A DNA stretch of 64,000 bases from Gigantopelta aegis (Eukaryota > Mollusca > Gastropoda > Neomphalida > Peltospiridae): positions 4,575,808 through 4,639,807 of the forward strand of contig NC_054701.1 of assembly GCF_016097555.1 (NCBI RefSeq). Reading direction: 5' to 3'. The first letter of the stretch is position 1; every line of letters starts with the position of its first letter. Below are positions 47,128-58,086 of the stretch, piece by piece. The notes under the pieces are model-generated. The model had not been told where the DNA came from. It searched no databases and worked only from the letters and a program-made list of their open reading frames with translations. The translations under genes were made by a program, and so were the position numbers.

Positions 47128-47868
47128 AAACTACACCCTGTCACATTTCACATTACGGATATTAATAAACTACACCCTGTCACATTTCACATTACGGATA
47201 TTAATAAACTACACTGTCTCATTTCACATTACGGATATTAATAAACTACACCCTGTCACATTTCACATTACGGGTGTTAATAAACTACACCCTGTCACAT
47301 TTCAAATTACGGATATTAATAAACTACACCCTGTCACATTTCACATTACGGGTATTAATAAACTACACTGTCACATTTCACATTACGGGTATTAATAAAC
47401 CACACCCTGTCACATTTCAAATTACGGGTGTTAATAAACTACACCCTGTCACATTTCACATTACGGGTGTTAATAAACTACACCCTGTCACATTTCAAAT
47501 TAAGGGTGTTAATAAACTACACCCTGTCACATTTCAAATTACGGGTATTGATAAACTACACCCTGTCACATTTCACATTACGGGTGTTGATAAACTACAC
47601 CCTGTCACATTTCAGATTACGGGTGTTGATAAACTACACCCTGTCACATTTCAGATTACGGGTGTTGATAAACTACACCCTGTCACATTTCAGATTACGG
47701 GTGTTGATAAACTACACCCTGTCACATTTCAGATTACGGGTGTTGACAAACTACACCCTGCCACATTTCAAATTACGGGTGTTGACAAACTACAGCCTGT
47801 CACATTTCAAATTACGGGTATTAACAAACTACAGCCTGTCACATTTTAAATTACGGGTATTAATTTTC
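47128..47868. repeat. 39-bp minisatellite, about 19 copies
   Basis: The unit runs aaactacaccctgtcacatt, tcacattacgggtattaat. Variation is ordered along the array: cacattacggatattaat at the left, cagattacgggtgttgat in the middle and caaattacgggtgttgac at the right. 39 is a multiple of three, so three frames stay open as 13-residue repeats. Confidence 0.96.
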
Positions 47869-48284
47869 TAACATATGATTATTTCCAACGATTGATCTAG
47901 ATAAGAAGTAAGTACAACCTCTATCATATGCTACTATCACCGAATAGCAGCCATTTCTAGAAACGTACATACTGTACGACCTTTGAGTTGCATGCCGTGG
48001 CTTCGTTTTGAAATACATTTTACAAATATAACACTGCTAATCTTCCACAAAAAAAACCCGCCTCGAAATTAAGCACTAATACAAACAAAATTCAATGAAA
48101 AATGTCAAGCAAAGATTGAATCTTAAGACTGTCAGTGGGAAAAGGTCCATACACGGATGTGTTTTTTAACTTCGTAATACAAAGACCCCTAAAACGGCGG
48201 TGTAGTGGTTAATCTTAAGACTGTCAGTGGGAAAAGGTCCATACACGGATGTGTTTTTTAATTTCGTAATACAAAGACCTCTAA
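47869..48284. other. Gene-free stretch merging into a repeat
   Basis: From about 48117 a 92-bp unit (aatcttaagactgtcagtgg, gaaaaggtccatacacggat...) is repeated three times to about 48400. Its end, cggcggtgtagtggtt, is the A-box end of the following SINE. Confidence 0.6.
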
Positions 48285-48595
48285 AACGGCGGTGTAGTGG
48301 TTAATCTCAAGACTGTTAGTGGGAAAATGTCCATACACGGATGTGTTTTTTAATTTCGTAATACAAAGACCTCTAAAACGGCGGTGTAGTGGTTAATCTC
48401 AAGATTGGTAGGTATAGGGTTTGTATCCAGGCACCGGTTCCCACCCAGGTCGAGTTTTAATGACTCAATGGGAAGGCGTAAAGCCACTAGATCGAATTAT
48501 AATCATTGTCTTGGCAATACAGCCCAGATAACTGAAGTGTGTGCCCATGGCAGCGTGCTTGAACCGTAATTAGATACAAACACAAAAAGGTTAAA
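48285..48595 (+). mobile_element. Second SINE family, tRNA-like head
   Basis: Head gcggtgtagtggttaatctc (A box) and atagggtttgtatccaggca (B box), then ccggttcccacccaggtcg and cagcccagataactgaagtg. The head has been triplicated with upstream flank as the 92-bp tandem. Confidence 0.65.
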
Positions 48596-49179
48596 ATAAA
48601 ACGAATTGGAGTTTATATTTTTTTAAATGTGACTGAAAGCAATGGTAATATAATGTCGACTAATTGGTTGTATTCTTATACTGACGTTAACGAACAAAAG
48701 ACTAAAACAAGATATGGAAATATACAGTATTATTTAATGTTTAGTAACAAATGAGAGCTGTACTCTACAGTACACCTAACTTGTATATAAGACTATATAT
48801 ACAGATATATTAATAAATTTGAGATTCGATGTACACAGGTGAAATAAGAATATCAATTAAAATAGTATACACATGACATTCATAAATGCATTCGTTATAT
48901 GGTATATACCACAATCACAGTTTCATCTTTATAACGAGTAGTTTCCAGCAGTAGATTCTGATCATAATGCGAGTGCGGAATATGGCTGTTCAAAAATTAA
49001 TCCCGGGGTAGGGGTAGTGGTGGTAGGGTGGGGAGTTTAGGAGGGGCCATTGTTTACATATCTGCTACCTACAAATTAAAATCGTACTAGTATTTAAATA
49101 ATAAATACATAGGGAAAATATCATAACTTCTAGAACAACTTTACGATTACGGTGTGTCAGCACCCACCCTCCGACTACC
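48596..49179. other. Gene-free stretch
   Basis: AT-rich sequence. If the open frame at 49180 is real this would be its 3' UTR. Confidence 0.35.
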
Positions 49180-49431
49180 CTAGTTCCGCACAAAACTTGT
49201 CACCCTATATGTAGACCGACCCGGCACGTTTCTGGCACAGTAGTAGCTACTACATGAAGACTGGTTCAAATTAAAATATAGAAATTTACTGGCCAAATTA
49301 AACTGTTTATGACAAACACTGCCACATTTACCACCAATAGCAGGGATGGTAGCATTGACTGCGACATTGAATGAAAAGTTGGACGCACTTCGAACTTTGA
49401 CCCACTGATACCCATTTTGAGGATAGAGGTT
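49180..49431 (-). CDS. Possible terminal exon, unrecognised protein
   Basis: After a possible acceptor (minus strand aaaatgggtatcag) the frame reads WVKVRSASNFSFNVAVNATI, PAIGGKCGSVCHKQFNLASK, FLYFNLNQSSCSSYYCARNV and PGRSTYRVTSFVRN, then tag. The composition is protein-like, with four cysteines and two N-glycosylation sequons (NFS, NAT), and suggests a secreted protein. I do not recognise the family. The 5' part is inside a 90-bp tandem repeat that carries copies of the acceptor and the first codons. It could equally be chance. Confidence 0.3.
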   Translation of the reverse strand, partial: NLYPQNGYQWVKVRSASNFSFNVAVNATIPAIGGKCGSVCHKQFNLASKFLYFNLNQSSCSSYYCARNVPGRSTYRVTSFVRN

Positions 49432-49671
49432 CGCCTTTAGACATTTAACAATTATTACTATAAACATTCGTCTTGCGTTCTAAACTTCGACCCACTGATA
49501 CCCATTTTGAGGATAGAGGTTCGCCTTTAGACATTTAACAATTATTACTATAAATATTCGTCTTGCGTTCTAAACTTCGACCCACTGATACCCAATTTGA
49601 GGATAGAGGTTCGCCTTTAGACATTTAACAATTATTATTATAAATATTCGTCTTGCGTTCTAAACTTCAAC
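49394..49671. repeat. 90-bp tandem repeat, about 3 copies
   Basis: The unit runs acttcgacccactgataccc, attttgaggatagaggttcg, cctttagacatttaacaatt, attactataaacattcgtct, tgcgttctaa. Near identical copies. Confidence 0.93.
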
Positions 49672-49865
49672 GTGCTACTGCCATCCGGCACCGGCTAGTA
49701 GTAGTCGATATCAGTGGCGTAGTCTGGTCCTGGAATAAGAACCCAGTGGACCATTTCGTCTACATTTCCCCTCGTACGAATAGACCAATAATGCCCTATT
49801 AAAAACAGCTTCATGCCTGAATATTAATATAAAAAAAAACACACAAAAAAACAAGTTACTGCGGT

Positions 49866-52166
49866 CAGGGCCGTACCCTGACCAAAATCCATGGGGGGGC
49901 ACTAAATTTTATAAATAATTTTTAACATACTATAAAGATTAAATCTGGACCTTTTCAGGGCCGTACCCTGATCAAAATCCTAGTTGGGGGGGGGGGGGGG
50001 GGCACTACTTTTTATATATAAAACAAATTGTGACTTGTCCAAGAACGCGGAACCTTTTAGAAGTCCGGGGCATGATTTCCTGACATGAATTACAAAATTG
50101 ACCAATTTCCAACAATAAATTTAAACAACTTCAATGATTATTTGGCAGAGTATTGTAACCCGATTTTTTAAAATTATTATTTAAAGGACTCGTAAAGTTA
50201 GCCATTTTCAAACGGTGACTTTAGTTATCTTGTAGGATTTTATAATGCAAGAAGGGTTTAGATGAGTTGGGACATGACGTTGTTGGATCTGAATTACTAT
50301 ATTATTTTGGAGGGCATTATTAAATTTAGGACGGCACTTAGGGTCAAGTCTAAGATGTTTTTTTAAAGCTGCACTCTTAAGCTAAACAGACTTACTGTGA
50401 CAACAATCCGTCAAGCTAAACAGACAAGTGTTTTTTTTATTTCGAAGTCTAAATAGACAAGTGGCAGTATGACGTCATGAATTCAAATTCCAAAGTTATA
50501 TTCAATTTCTGATAGCATGATATAGCAATCGGTTTTTTCCTCTCCAAATAATTGCAGGTTTGTTTGATTTGTATAGTAAATGTAGGACATTCCTGAAGAA
50601 TCTGATGTGTAGGTCATTCCTGTAAGATATGTCAGGTAGATACAGCTCTTGTTTCGCAATGTCACATATTGAGTTTGTGGTATAGGTGACATTGAAGCAC
50701 ATTGTGTTTTTATTGCAGTTCAGTATTGTACATTTGTTACAGCTGTAGTACATTAATTTAATGAGCTAATTGGCTCCAGTTACATTTTGTAGAGTATATC
50801 TGTTCTGGGCAAGGAATGTATGGTGTGTTCCGATGGCAAAGAAGCATAGCTAGTCCACTAAGGCGATCATGGGCCATACTTGCTCTGGTCCACAATTTCA
50901 AGCGCCTTAGTGCTGAAAATGATCTTTCACATGCCACACTGCCAACAGGAGTAGTGAGGAATATCACCAGAATTCGGTGAATTGCTGGGAAATACACTTT
51001 GTTGCAGGCTGCCAAAGTGGTACAACCATCCGCTGGTCTGGACTCTACTGGAGTATGTTGGAACAAGTGTTTCCACTTCTCTACTTCAACTTGAAGATAC
51101 TCTCCCCGTTTCAGAAATTTCGAATAGTATTCATTTATTTTGGCCATGCATGTTGGTGTAAGATGTTCCAAATTCACGGGTACGAGTGCTTCAGTTATAC
51201 GTAAATGTCCTGTTTCCGATTTGTTTCAAGATTTGCCGAGTCTGTCATTTAAGATACACCTTGTCAGTTTCGTCCTACAAGTGTTGTGGCACAAAACATT
51301 TCAACACCTGCTTTTTCCCTGACTAAATTAGTTTGGATGGGGCAGGGGGTGTTGAAAAGTATTAGAGGGTTATTCCTTTAAGGAGAAGTGATGACATTTT
51401 TAGACAGTCCCTTAGCGTTCGTGAACACGTGTCGGTGAACGCAGTTTTGACAACGCATGCCTTGCTGCAACTTATGTGCACGCATTTTGTTTCTGGAAAC
51501 GATTCTGTAGGAATACAGCTATATTAACTCACCTCATTACAACAACAAAAAAACACACACAAAAAACCACTTTTATATTATTTTATAATAGTAGGGACAG
51601 TAGTAGTAGGGTCTATTAAGATGATTAGGCAATATACAATCAGCATTAATTTTATTATTCAACTGAACACATCGTGTCCGTGACATCGATTGTGTCAACA
51701 TTAATGCAAATGGTAATTTTTCAAGACTTGACAGCAACTTACCTTGTTGATTTGTGAAAAAAAGACGATACACTTTGTTGTGTGTATCTCTTTGCCTTCT
51801 TAGCGCTCGGCGCATCAGAAATTGGAGAATTGGACATTGCCATTTTAGATTTTGTTTCCGTTATGCATTTCCTGTTCTATTTTTAGCGCGTTTGTCTCGA
51901 TATACAGTATTATTATTTAATATGGACGGTCAGAGACCTGTAGCCGTATAACATATTATAACCTCTAGAATATTACCTGAGCGTATGACATACAAAATAC
52001 AGGGAATTAAACACTATACAAATTAAACCCTGACATTTCTATGCTATTACTGGAGATATATATATAAAAAAAAAGGACAAGATTCTCAGGAAAGGGGGGG
52101 GGGGGCAGCTGCCCCCCTGCCCCCCCCCCCCCCCCCCTGCCCCGCCCCCCGGAGGGTACGGCCCTG
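49866..52166 (-). mobile_element. hAT-type transposon, 2301 bp, with 5-bp target duplication
   Basis: Termini cagggccgtaccct (left) and agggtacggccctg (right) are perfect inverted repeats. They are flanked by gcggt at 49861-49865 and 52167-52171. The left terminus is duplicated once inside (about 49957). The interior carries a minus-strand hAT transposase C-terminal fragment and GC-rich simple sequence near 52096-52150. hAT elements usually make 8-bp duplications, so 5 bp is notable. Confidence 0.82.
50758..51225 (-). pseudogene. hAT transposase, C-terminal dimerisation region only
   Basis: Open frame without a start codon, including KINEYYSKFLKRGEYLQVEV, YFPAIHRILVIFLTTPVGSV and ACERSFSALRRLKLWTRASM then AHDRLSGLAML, ending in taa. 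The P-GS-ACERSFS-LRRLK---R--M---RLSGLAML block is the conserved hAT dimerisation motif, of the kind found in the zinc-finger-type hAT proteins. Only about 150 residues are open. The zinc finger and catalytic core are not recognisable between the element ends, so the element is not autonomous. Confidence 0.88.
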
Positions 52167-52340
52167 GCGGTGGAGTTTGGCGTCAGCACACTGCTCTATA
52201 CTTTTGAACTGTCGCTGAGCACTGAACACATTGAGAACATTCTGGGACATCTGAAATTGATCTGTTCTATCGTTTTAGTGCCGAGGTGGGTTTCCACTAC
52301 CAAAACTTGGTTGGATAACAAGAACAACAGTGGTGGTTGT
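52167..52340. other. Short flank between the hAT element and the CD225 gene
   Basis: 174 bp from the hAT right end to the CD225 stop codon. No AATAAA was found here on the minus strand, so the message may run into the hAT element, which has one at about 51650. Confidence 0.4.
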
Positions 52341-53123
52341 TTATCCTCCAATAATAATCCCTGGATGATACGAGTAATCTTTCGCGTTCACAGCTCTCTC
52401 GTACATGGCCAAAGCCAACGCCCCGGCAACGATAGCCAGGATTATCGAGACTATGATGAGTCGCTCAGCGCGTGTGACATACTTGATAGCTAGGTCAATG
52501 TTCCCTTGCAGAAGACCTTCATCAAACGCCTTCTTCGTCTTAAATGCATAATAACAGGCCGGGATTCCGGTAGGGAAAAACATCACAGCCGCGATAACTG
52601 AAAATATTTTGATGAAGGTGATCCGTCTCGCTCGGAGCGGACGCTGAAACTGTCGACCGCGCTCAGGTATTGCCCGAGTCTCAATCGTCCTTGACCCGTC
52701 CGGAAGCGTCGTCATGACCCTCTCCTGGAGAACGACGTTGTGACCTCCTCTGTTGTCAAACACCACTGGCCGTGAAATAGAAATACTGGTGTCTGCGTCA
52801 GTGGTGCCGTCTTGGACGCATTTCGCGTGGTCTAGGTTAGCATTCCCGTCCAAGTGGCTGCTGCCATTTTGCTGAAAGTTTTCGTTAGGCAGAGGGTCTG
52901 CTGACGATTCCTCGAAAGCCGCGTTCAAGTGACCATTGCCATTTTGCTGAGAGTGTTCAGAAGGTAGAGGGTCCGTTGATGACGCATCGAAAGCTACGTT
53001 CACGTGACCTGCGGATACCATATCGGCAAAGTTGGATTCAAATTTCAAATCTCTGCTAGTGTCAAGGTCATGTGAGTCGCTGGCGACAAGATGGCTGACA
53101 TCGTGCGATTCTCGATCTGCCAT
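52341..53123 (-). CDS. CD225/dispanin-family membrane protein, 260 aa
   Basis: Single coding exon. The start is MADRESHDVS, right after a strong acceptor (gttttgttttgtgttcag); no earlier in-frame ATG exists. Residues 1-165 are polar and probably disordered, with an internal duplication of about 25 residues (GHVNVAFDASSTDPLPSEHS at 39-58 and GHLNAAFEESSADPLPNENF at 64-83). Residues 169-194 form a hydrophobic hairpin (FFPTGIPACYYAFKTKKAF), then a G-IDLAIKYVTRAERL loop and a second membrane segment at 221-241 (LIIVSIILAIVAGALALAMY). P-GI-A-YY--K---A...G---A...-A is the CD225 signature, shared with interferon-induced transmembrane and PRRT/SynDIG proteins. These act in membrane fusion control or receptor trafficking; the role here is unknown. 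The tail is short (YSYHPGIIIGG). Confidence 0.93.
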   Translation of the reverse strand: MADRESHDVSHLVASDSHDLDTSRDLKFESNFADMVSAGHVNVAFDASSTDPLPSEHSQQNGNGHLNAAFEESSADPLPNENFQQNGSSHLDGNANLDHAKCVQDGTTDADTSISISRPVVFDNRGGHNVVLQERVMTTLPDGSRTIETRAIPERGRQFQRPLRARRITFIKIFSVIAAVMFFPTGIPACYYAFKTKKAFDEGLLQGNIDLAIKYVTRAERLIIVSIILAIVAGALALAMYERAVNAKDYSYHPGIIIGG

Positions 53124-54859
53124 TCTGAACACAAAACAAAACGAAACAAATATTAAAAGTAGATACAGAATGAATATATGAAATATTTAAAGTTGCAAAA
53201 CGCTAAAACATTGAACATTCAATTCTCAAATTGCTTTCTATATATTTTTGCTAACCTGCCTGACAAATAATACCCTTTTAGTCGTTCTTTGTTAAAAGTA
53301 GAGATGATTTTTGTAAATTATGTAGATTTACCAATAATATTATATAGAGAAAACACACGAGTTTAATTTAAAAAAATGTAGCTGTGTTTGTATTTTACAT
53401 TGTGCAAAAGAAACTGCAGATTGACATGTTATAGTATAATGTGAATAATGTTAAAAAGTAATTGATCATTATATATTTAAATAAATTATTTAATAATCAC
53501 GAAGAACGGGTGTGCGGTCCTACACCGAGTTATATAATTGCCTAGGAAAAACATCTGCACAAGTGTTTTTATTATTAATCCATTGCGTATTTATTCTGTA
53601 GTTCAACGTTTTCATTCCCGTTTTACCTAACAGAAACTAAAACTCGTCATTACAAACGCACATTAATGTGACACGCAGTGTGTACAAGTGACACGTGAGC
53701 CGGGTATATGAAGATAGATATCTGAGAGATGTCATAATAAGACACGGGGATATCACCAACTGTTTTTTTTAATCTGTACATAACATGCTAGGTGTAACAC
53801 GTGCCACCTGTATAAGCAATCAATCTGCGTAAAGAGAAAACGATATTGGACATGGATATCACTATCATTTCAAATGTAATTTTTAATGAAAAATGTTTAT
53901 CAAGACATATTACTATAAAAATATCAGCACATTGGAATTAAAGAATTGTTTAATTGTAATAACGTTAAGTGTACCCTCTGGAACTTCAAAATTCATTCCT
54001 GAAATTAGCAACATTCAGTAAATCGCAGATCTATACACTATTCCCAATACTACTAAATACTATGTTAAGTCTTAACTCATAAAAATCTTAATATTATATT
54101 TGGTCACTTCTTGTCATCAGGTATCCCCTTAAAGTAGTGTGTAGTTATGACATACCATCAATGTATAGATTAAACAAGGTAAGACACAAGACACGACAAG
54201 ACAACACAAGACATTTATTCGGTTATTGAGACCACATGACCAAGAGAACTACTTTTAATACATAAAAAGAAGAAGATTAAACAAAGAATTGTTAAGTGTC
54301 CTGTTTTTCCCATGTAAATATTCGTTGTAAAAACGTCCTCATATATGATGTCGTCTAAAGGCGTTTTATGTGAATCGGATGATTACACGACATAAAATCG
54401 ACATTTTTGTACAATGATAAATATTATATACTTAGTATGTTACAGGGTACAGGAGAAAGAGAAAACGAATTAATCAGATTTATGTCCGTGTAGTATGGGA
54501 CATGCACTTGTAATTATTGATAACAACTCGCGGCAAGTTTATTATTTATTTGACATACCAGACGTTACAATAGCATTCTAGAAATGGAAATGAAGCTGGT
54601 GAAACTGTGTCGCTGAAGAAAATGTTGAACTGTGATCATCATATTTATAGTTCGTGACATCTGGACAGATACCACAATACACGGCGCTGTTGAATTCGCC
54701 AACACTGAGTCATGACCACATTAATCGGTTGGAAATCAGTAGCGCGTTCACAAAAACAAAAAAAGGAATATTTGTGTAATGTCAACACAGAACATTTTAA
54801 ACAATACATTTTTGGCATGTAACATATGTTTATGTCCACACTCGGACGACGGAGATAAA

Positions 54860-55055
54860 AAGAGGAAACCCGCAGCCGTCACATAGGTTTACTATTACTG
54901 AAAAAGCAATAAAGGATCTTCTTATATGCACTTTCCATACGCACGACAGTACATACAACGAATCATGGGATTATTGTTGGAACGGGAAACGCTCCGCGTC
55001 CATCGAGGATGATCGATCCTGTGTGCCTCACCTGTGATGCGAGCGCTCTACCGCT
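54860..55055 (-). mobile_element. Diverged SINE, minus orientation
   Basis: gaggaaacccgcagccgtca, aaaggatcttcttatatgca, gaggatgatcgatcctgtgt and gcgagcgctctaccgctgaa are the familiar landmarks ending in the tRNA head. Confidence 0.75.
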
Positions 55056-55059
55056 GAAC

Positions 55060-55235
55060 CCTGGCTCTGGAAAAGTCTATATAAAAGATCCCTTGCTACT
55101 AATGGAGAAATGTAGCGGATTTCCTCTCTTAGACTATATGTCAAAATTACCAAAAATGTTTGACATCCTATACCTGATGATTAATAATTTTATGTGCTCT
55201 AGTGGTGTCGTTAAACAAAAACAAACTTTAACATT
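55060..55235 (+). mobile_element. SINE tail half, plus orientation
   Basis: Begins inside the body (tataaaagatcccttgctac) and ends ctctagtggtgtcgttaaac. It lies back to back with the previous copy. Confidence 0.8.
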
Positions 55236-55331
55236 TCCTACCCCGAAATCAGATCAGAATACACCTATATCTCTTTAGTACTACCGTTCTGTTGTAAAAA
55301 CATAATCCACTGCATTGTCCTCTTAATACTG

Positions 55332-56125
55332 ATTTTGTTTAACGACACCGCTAGAGCACATTGATTTATTAATCATCGGCTGTTGGATGTCAAGTTCAAG
55401 TTCTTTATTTTTCTTCAGTTTTACAACTCATCAGCTGACAATCTGATTAAAATTAGCTCTACTGGGTCTACCAGTAGATCTAACAGCATTGCGTGGACTC
55501 AAATGTCCAGGTGACATTTTATCTATAAATAACAATTTAAATATCGACCAATTACACTTCGCCTTTTATAGTGTTATTTGGGAGCATACAAATTCTAAAA
55601 ATATCGGGCGAGACTATTTATGCAATGGCGAACTTGTTGGTCTATTTCAACATTAAAAAAACAGGGGGAAAAGTGCAGTAATAAACTCTGGATTGTATAT
55701 TAGTATAAACAGATTTTATGGCTATACCATCACGGGGTTTTGTTTTATTCGCCTTGAAACGAATTTTATATACAATTTAAATTGAAATCGGTTTCCGGCA
55801 TACTTCGTAATTCACCCGAAAAATTTCGTATACCCTCGGCATAATCTCGAGTGTTTTCATATTCTTTTCAAATCACTGGCATGATTTTGCAAGTAAGGTT
55901 TTGATTGGTCGAATGAAAGGTCAGCTGGACAAGAGTTCCAACGGGCTGCTGTTAGATCCACATGTAATGGAGCTAATTTTAATTAGATTGATCAGCTGAA
56001 TACATAACATAAATAATACAACATAGCTATATCAAACATTTGGTCATTCTGATATATTGTCTTGGAGAGCAAATCCGCTTTATTTTTTCATTAGTAGCAA
56101 GGGATTGTCTATATGCACCATCCCA
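55332..56125 (-). mobile_element. SINE split by another element
   Basis: Left piece 55332-55393 (tttgtttaacgacaccgcta...ttggatgtcaa) and right piece 56032-56125 (tcaaacatttggtcattctg...gcaagggattgtctatatgc) are contiguous in other copies as ggatgtcaaacatttgg. The break point lies within tcaa. Confidence 0.85.
55394..56031. mobile_element. TIR element nested in a SINE, about 640 bp
   Basis: Subterminal inverted repeats: tcagctgacaatctgattaa and aaattagct near the left, agctaattttaattagattg and atcagctga near the right. tcaa flanks both sides. No coding capacity. Superfamily unknown. Confidence 0.65.
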
Positions 56126-56292
56126 TAGACAGAGATTGTAATAATACCTCTCTTAACGAACACCGGCAATTAAATTAACTATATAGCTACATAATGGAAA
56201 TACGACTTGTAATAACAAAACCTAGATATAAATAGTATATTTCACAAGACGTTTCAAAGTTTGTAATCAGCAGTTACAGGACACCTCATAGC

Positions 56293-56551
56293 CATGGGCG
56301 TCATTTGCAAGGAAAAAGGGGGGGGGGGGGACAATTGGGTTCTAACAATATTTCGTGCGACTAATCGCGAGCGCTCTAGGCGTGAAGCGACTCTAGGGGG
56401 GTCTGGGGGCATACCCCCCCCCCCTCCCGGGCTGTCTGAGAACATTATTTAGAGTAAAGTGGGGGGGACATCAGATATTCTGTCCCCCCCACTGCTAAAA
56501 GTGTGGGGGGGGGGACATGTCCCCCCTGTCCCCCACCAAATGACGCCCATG
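56293..56551. mobile_element. MITE, 259 bp, with perfect 8-bp target duplication
   Basis: Ends catgggcgtcatttg and (inverse) caaatgacgcccatg, flanked by ctcatagc at 56285-56292 and 56552-56559. Contains runs of G and C. The 8-bp duplication is what hAT transposases usually make. Confidence 0.92.
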
Positions 56552-56944
56552 CTCATAGCTTTTGAACGGTCGTGCAGTTCGTGTGTTGGTGACACAACTT
56601 TATTACACATTCTCAAATTAAAAGGTGGAAACTTCAGAAGACAACACAAATTGTAATGCAAATTTAAGGCAAATTATTAGTTTACGCAAATCACGTAATT
56701 GAACAATCGGTTACCTACAGGCAAAACACATGTGAATCGACTTTTCGTTACCAAACTTTTGAGATATTGTCCCCTCCCCCCCCCCCCCCCCCCCCCCCCA
56801 CCACCATGCAGGATCATACGTTTGTGTTTGTTTTTCTTTCGTACGGAACAATACTTTTTTCCGGATACAAGCAACGGCTCTTGTCTGTCTATATCGCAAT
56901 GAGCAACACGTACCACTGCTTGGCGTTCTAGTCATAAAACTATG

Positions 56945-57298
56945 ATTTGAGAGACAGGGAGACAGACCGACAGAGAGAAACAGAGTCCAATAGAGGGGGA
57001 GGGGGTAGATAAAAATGTAAAGATACAGAAAGAAAGAAACGAAAAGACAGACTAACAAAGAAAACAGGAGACAGACAAAGAGAGAGGGAGACAGAGAGAC
57101 AAAGACAGGGAGAGAGAAAAACAAAGAGAGGCAGAGTGAGACAGAAAGAAACAGATATACAAAGAGAGAGGGAGACAGAGATAGACAAAGACATATACAG
57201 ACAGACACATACATACATACAGACAGACAGAGAGACAGAATGTAAAATACAAAAAGACAGACTAACAAAGACTAACAAAGAAACAAGGAGACAGGGAC

Positions 57299-57368
<70 letters not shown>

Positions 57369-57440
57369 AGGGAGAGTGAGAGTGAGAGAGAGAGAGAGAG
57401 AGAGATAATCAGAAAGAGAGAGAGAGATAGAGGAGACAGA
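56945..57440. repeat. AGAG-rich simple sequence
   Basis: Half a kilobase of GA and ACAG/AGAGAG simple repeats, with a pure (GA)n core at about 57303-57357. Confidence 0.97.
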
Positions 57441-57799
57441 CATGTATGGTAATATAATGAAGGCTAAAGTAGTCTATCTTCAAGAACCTTAATGAGCTTA
57501 GGTCAAAATCGACCATGAAATCAATTTCGAAGAAGCTTTGTGGCTAAATAATTAATTCCATGGCTCGTTAACATCAACACAACAATTAGAAATACTCTTG
57601 ACAATCTCAAACAGATATAGAACGAAAATTATCGCATTAATCCACAGCTTCCTAAATATCTGTACAGGTAAAATATCGACCACGGTATTCGTCCTACAAA
57701 ACTGTTGATGCGTGTATGTGTTGGTACTTAGTAGTGTGTCACACAGGTATTATTGCCAAGGTGATGTTGAGAGAAAATAGTGACAGAGACTATACTCAC

Positions 57800-57966
57800 C
57801 TGTAATTGTGAAAGCAGGTGTCGAGCCCAACTAGATCACTTGTTTCGTCGAAGCGGGGCCATTTTAATATCAGTTTCAACACACTCGCCAACTGGGACGG
57901 GTCCCCAGACAGGTGATCGATAGATTGTTTTTAATCAACAATGGCAAACAGCCACTCAAGCGTGAA
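57800..57966 (-). promoter_or_regulatory. Candidate noncoding exon 1 of the CD225 gene
   Basis: On the minus strand, from about 30 bp after a TATA box to a strong donor (attacag then gtgagtatag). It contains a short upstream open frame, ATG at 57860-57862 in the good context aaaatgg, reading MAPLRRNK then stop. It joins in principle to the acceptor at 53125. The link to the CD225 coding exon is inferred from strand, order and splice sites. Confidence 0.55.
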
Positions 57967-57990
57967 CATCCTGTGACGTGTGCGCAGGTC

Positions 57991-57998
57991 TATTTATA
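57991..57998 (-). promoter_or_regulatory. TATA box
   Basis: The minus strand reads gctataaatagacc, a perfect TATA box. A tgacgtg (CRE-like) motif lies at 57974-57980 and an E-box cacgtg at 58023-58028. Confidence 0.6.
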
Positions 57999-58086
57999 GC
58001 TTTGTGAACTGCTTCTTTATATCACGTGTGAGTAACTAAAACCGGTTTCAGTGACCGCTGTTTTTACCTGTTACCGTGTAGCGATC

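Larger units (their letters stand above)
53124..57799 (-). other. Intron in the 5' leader of the CD225 gene
   Basis: 4.7 kb from a gtgagt donor to the acceptor before the ATG. It contains four SINE pieces, a nested TIR element, a MITE with perfect 8-bp duplication, poly-G/C runs and a 0.5-kb AGAG-rich tract. 53124-54859 holds nothing recognised. Confidence 0.6.

Noticed and set aside
47075-47871. Open frames of 106-191 codons with a 13-residue repeat
   Set aside because: Product of the 39-bp minisatellite; three different frames are open over the same DNA.
56699-57443. Large Ser/Leu/Cys-rich or Arg/Glu-rich frames
   Set aside because: Translations of GA and other simple repeats, open in opposite strands.
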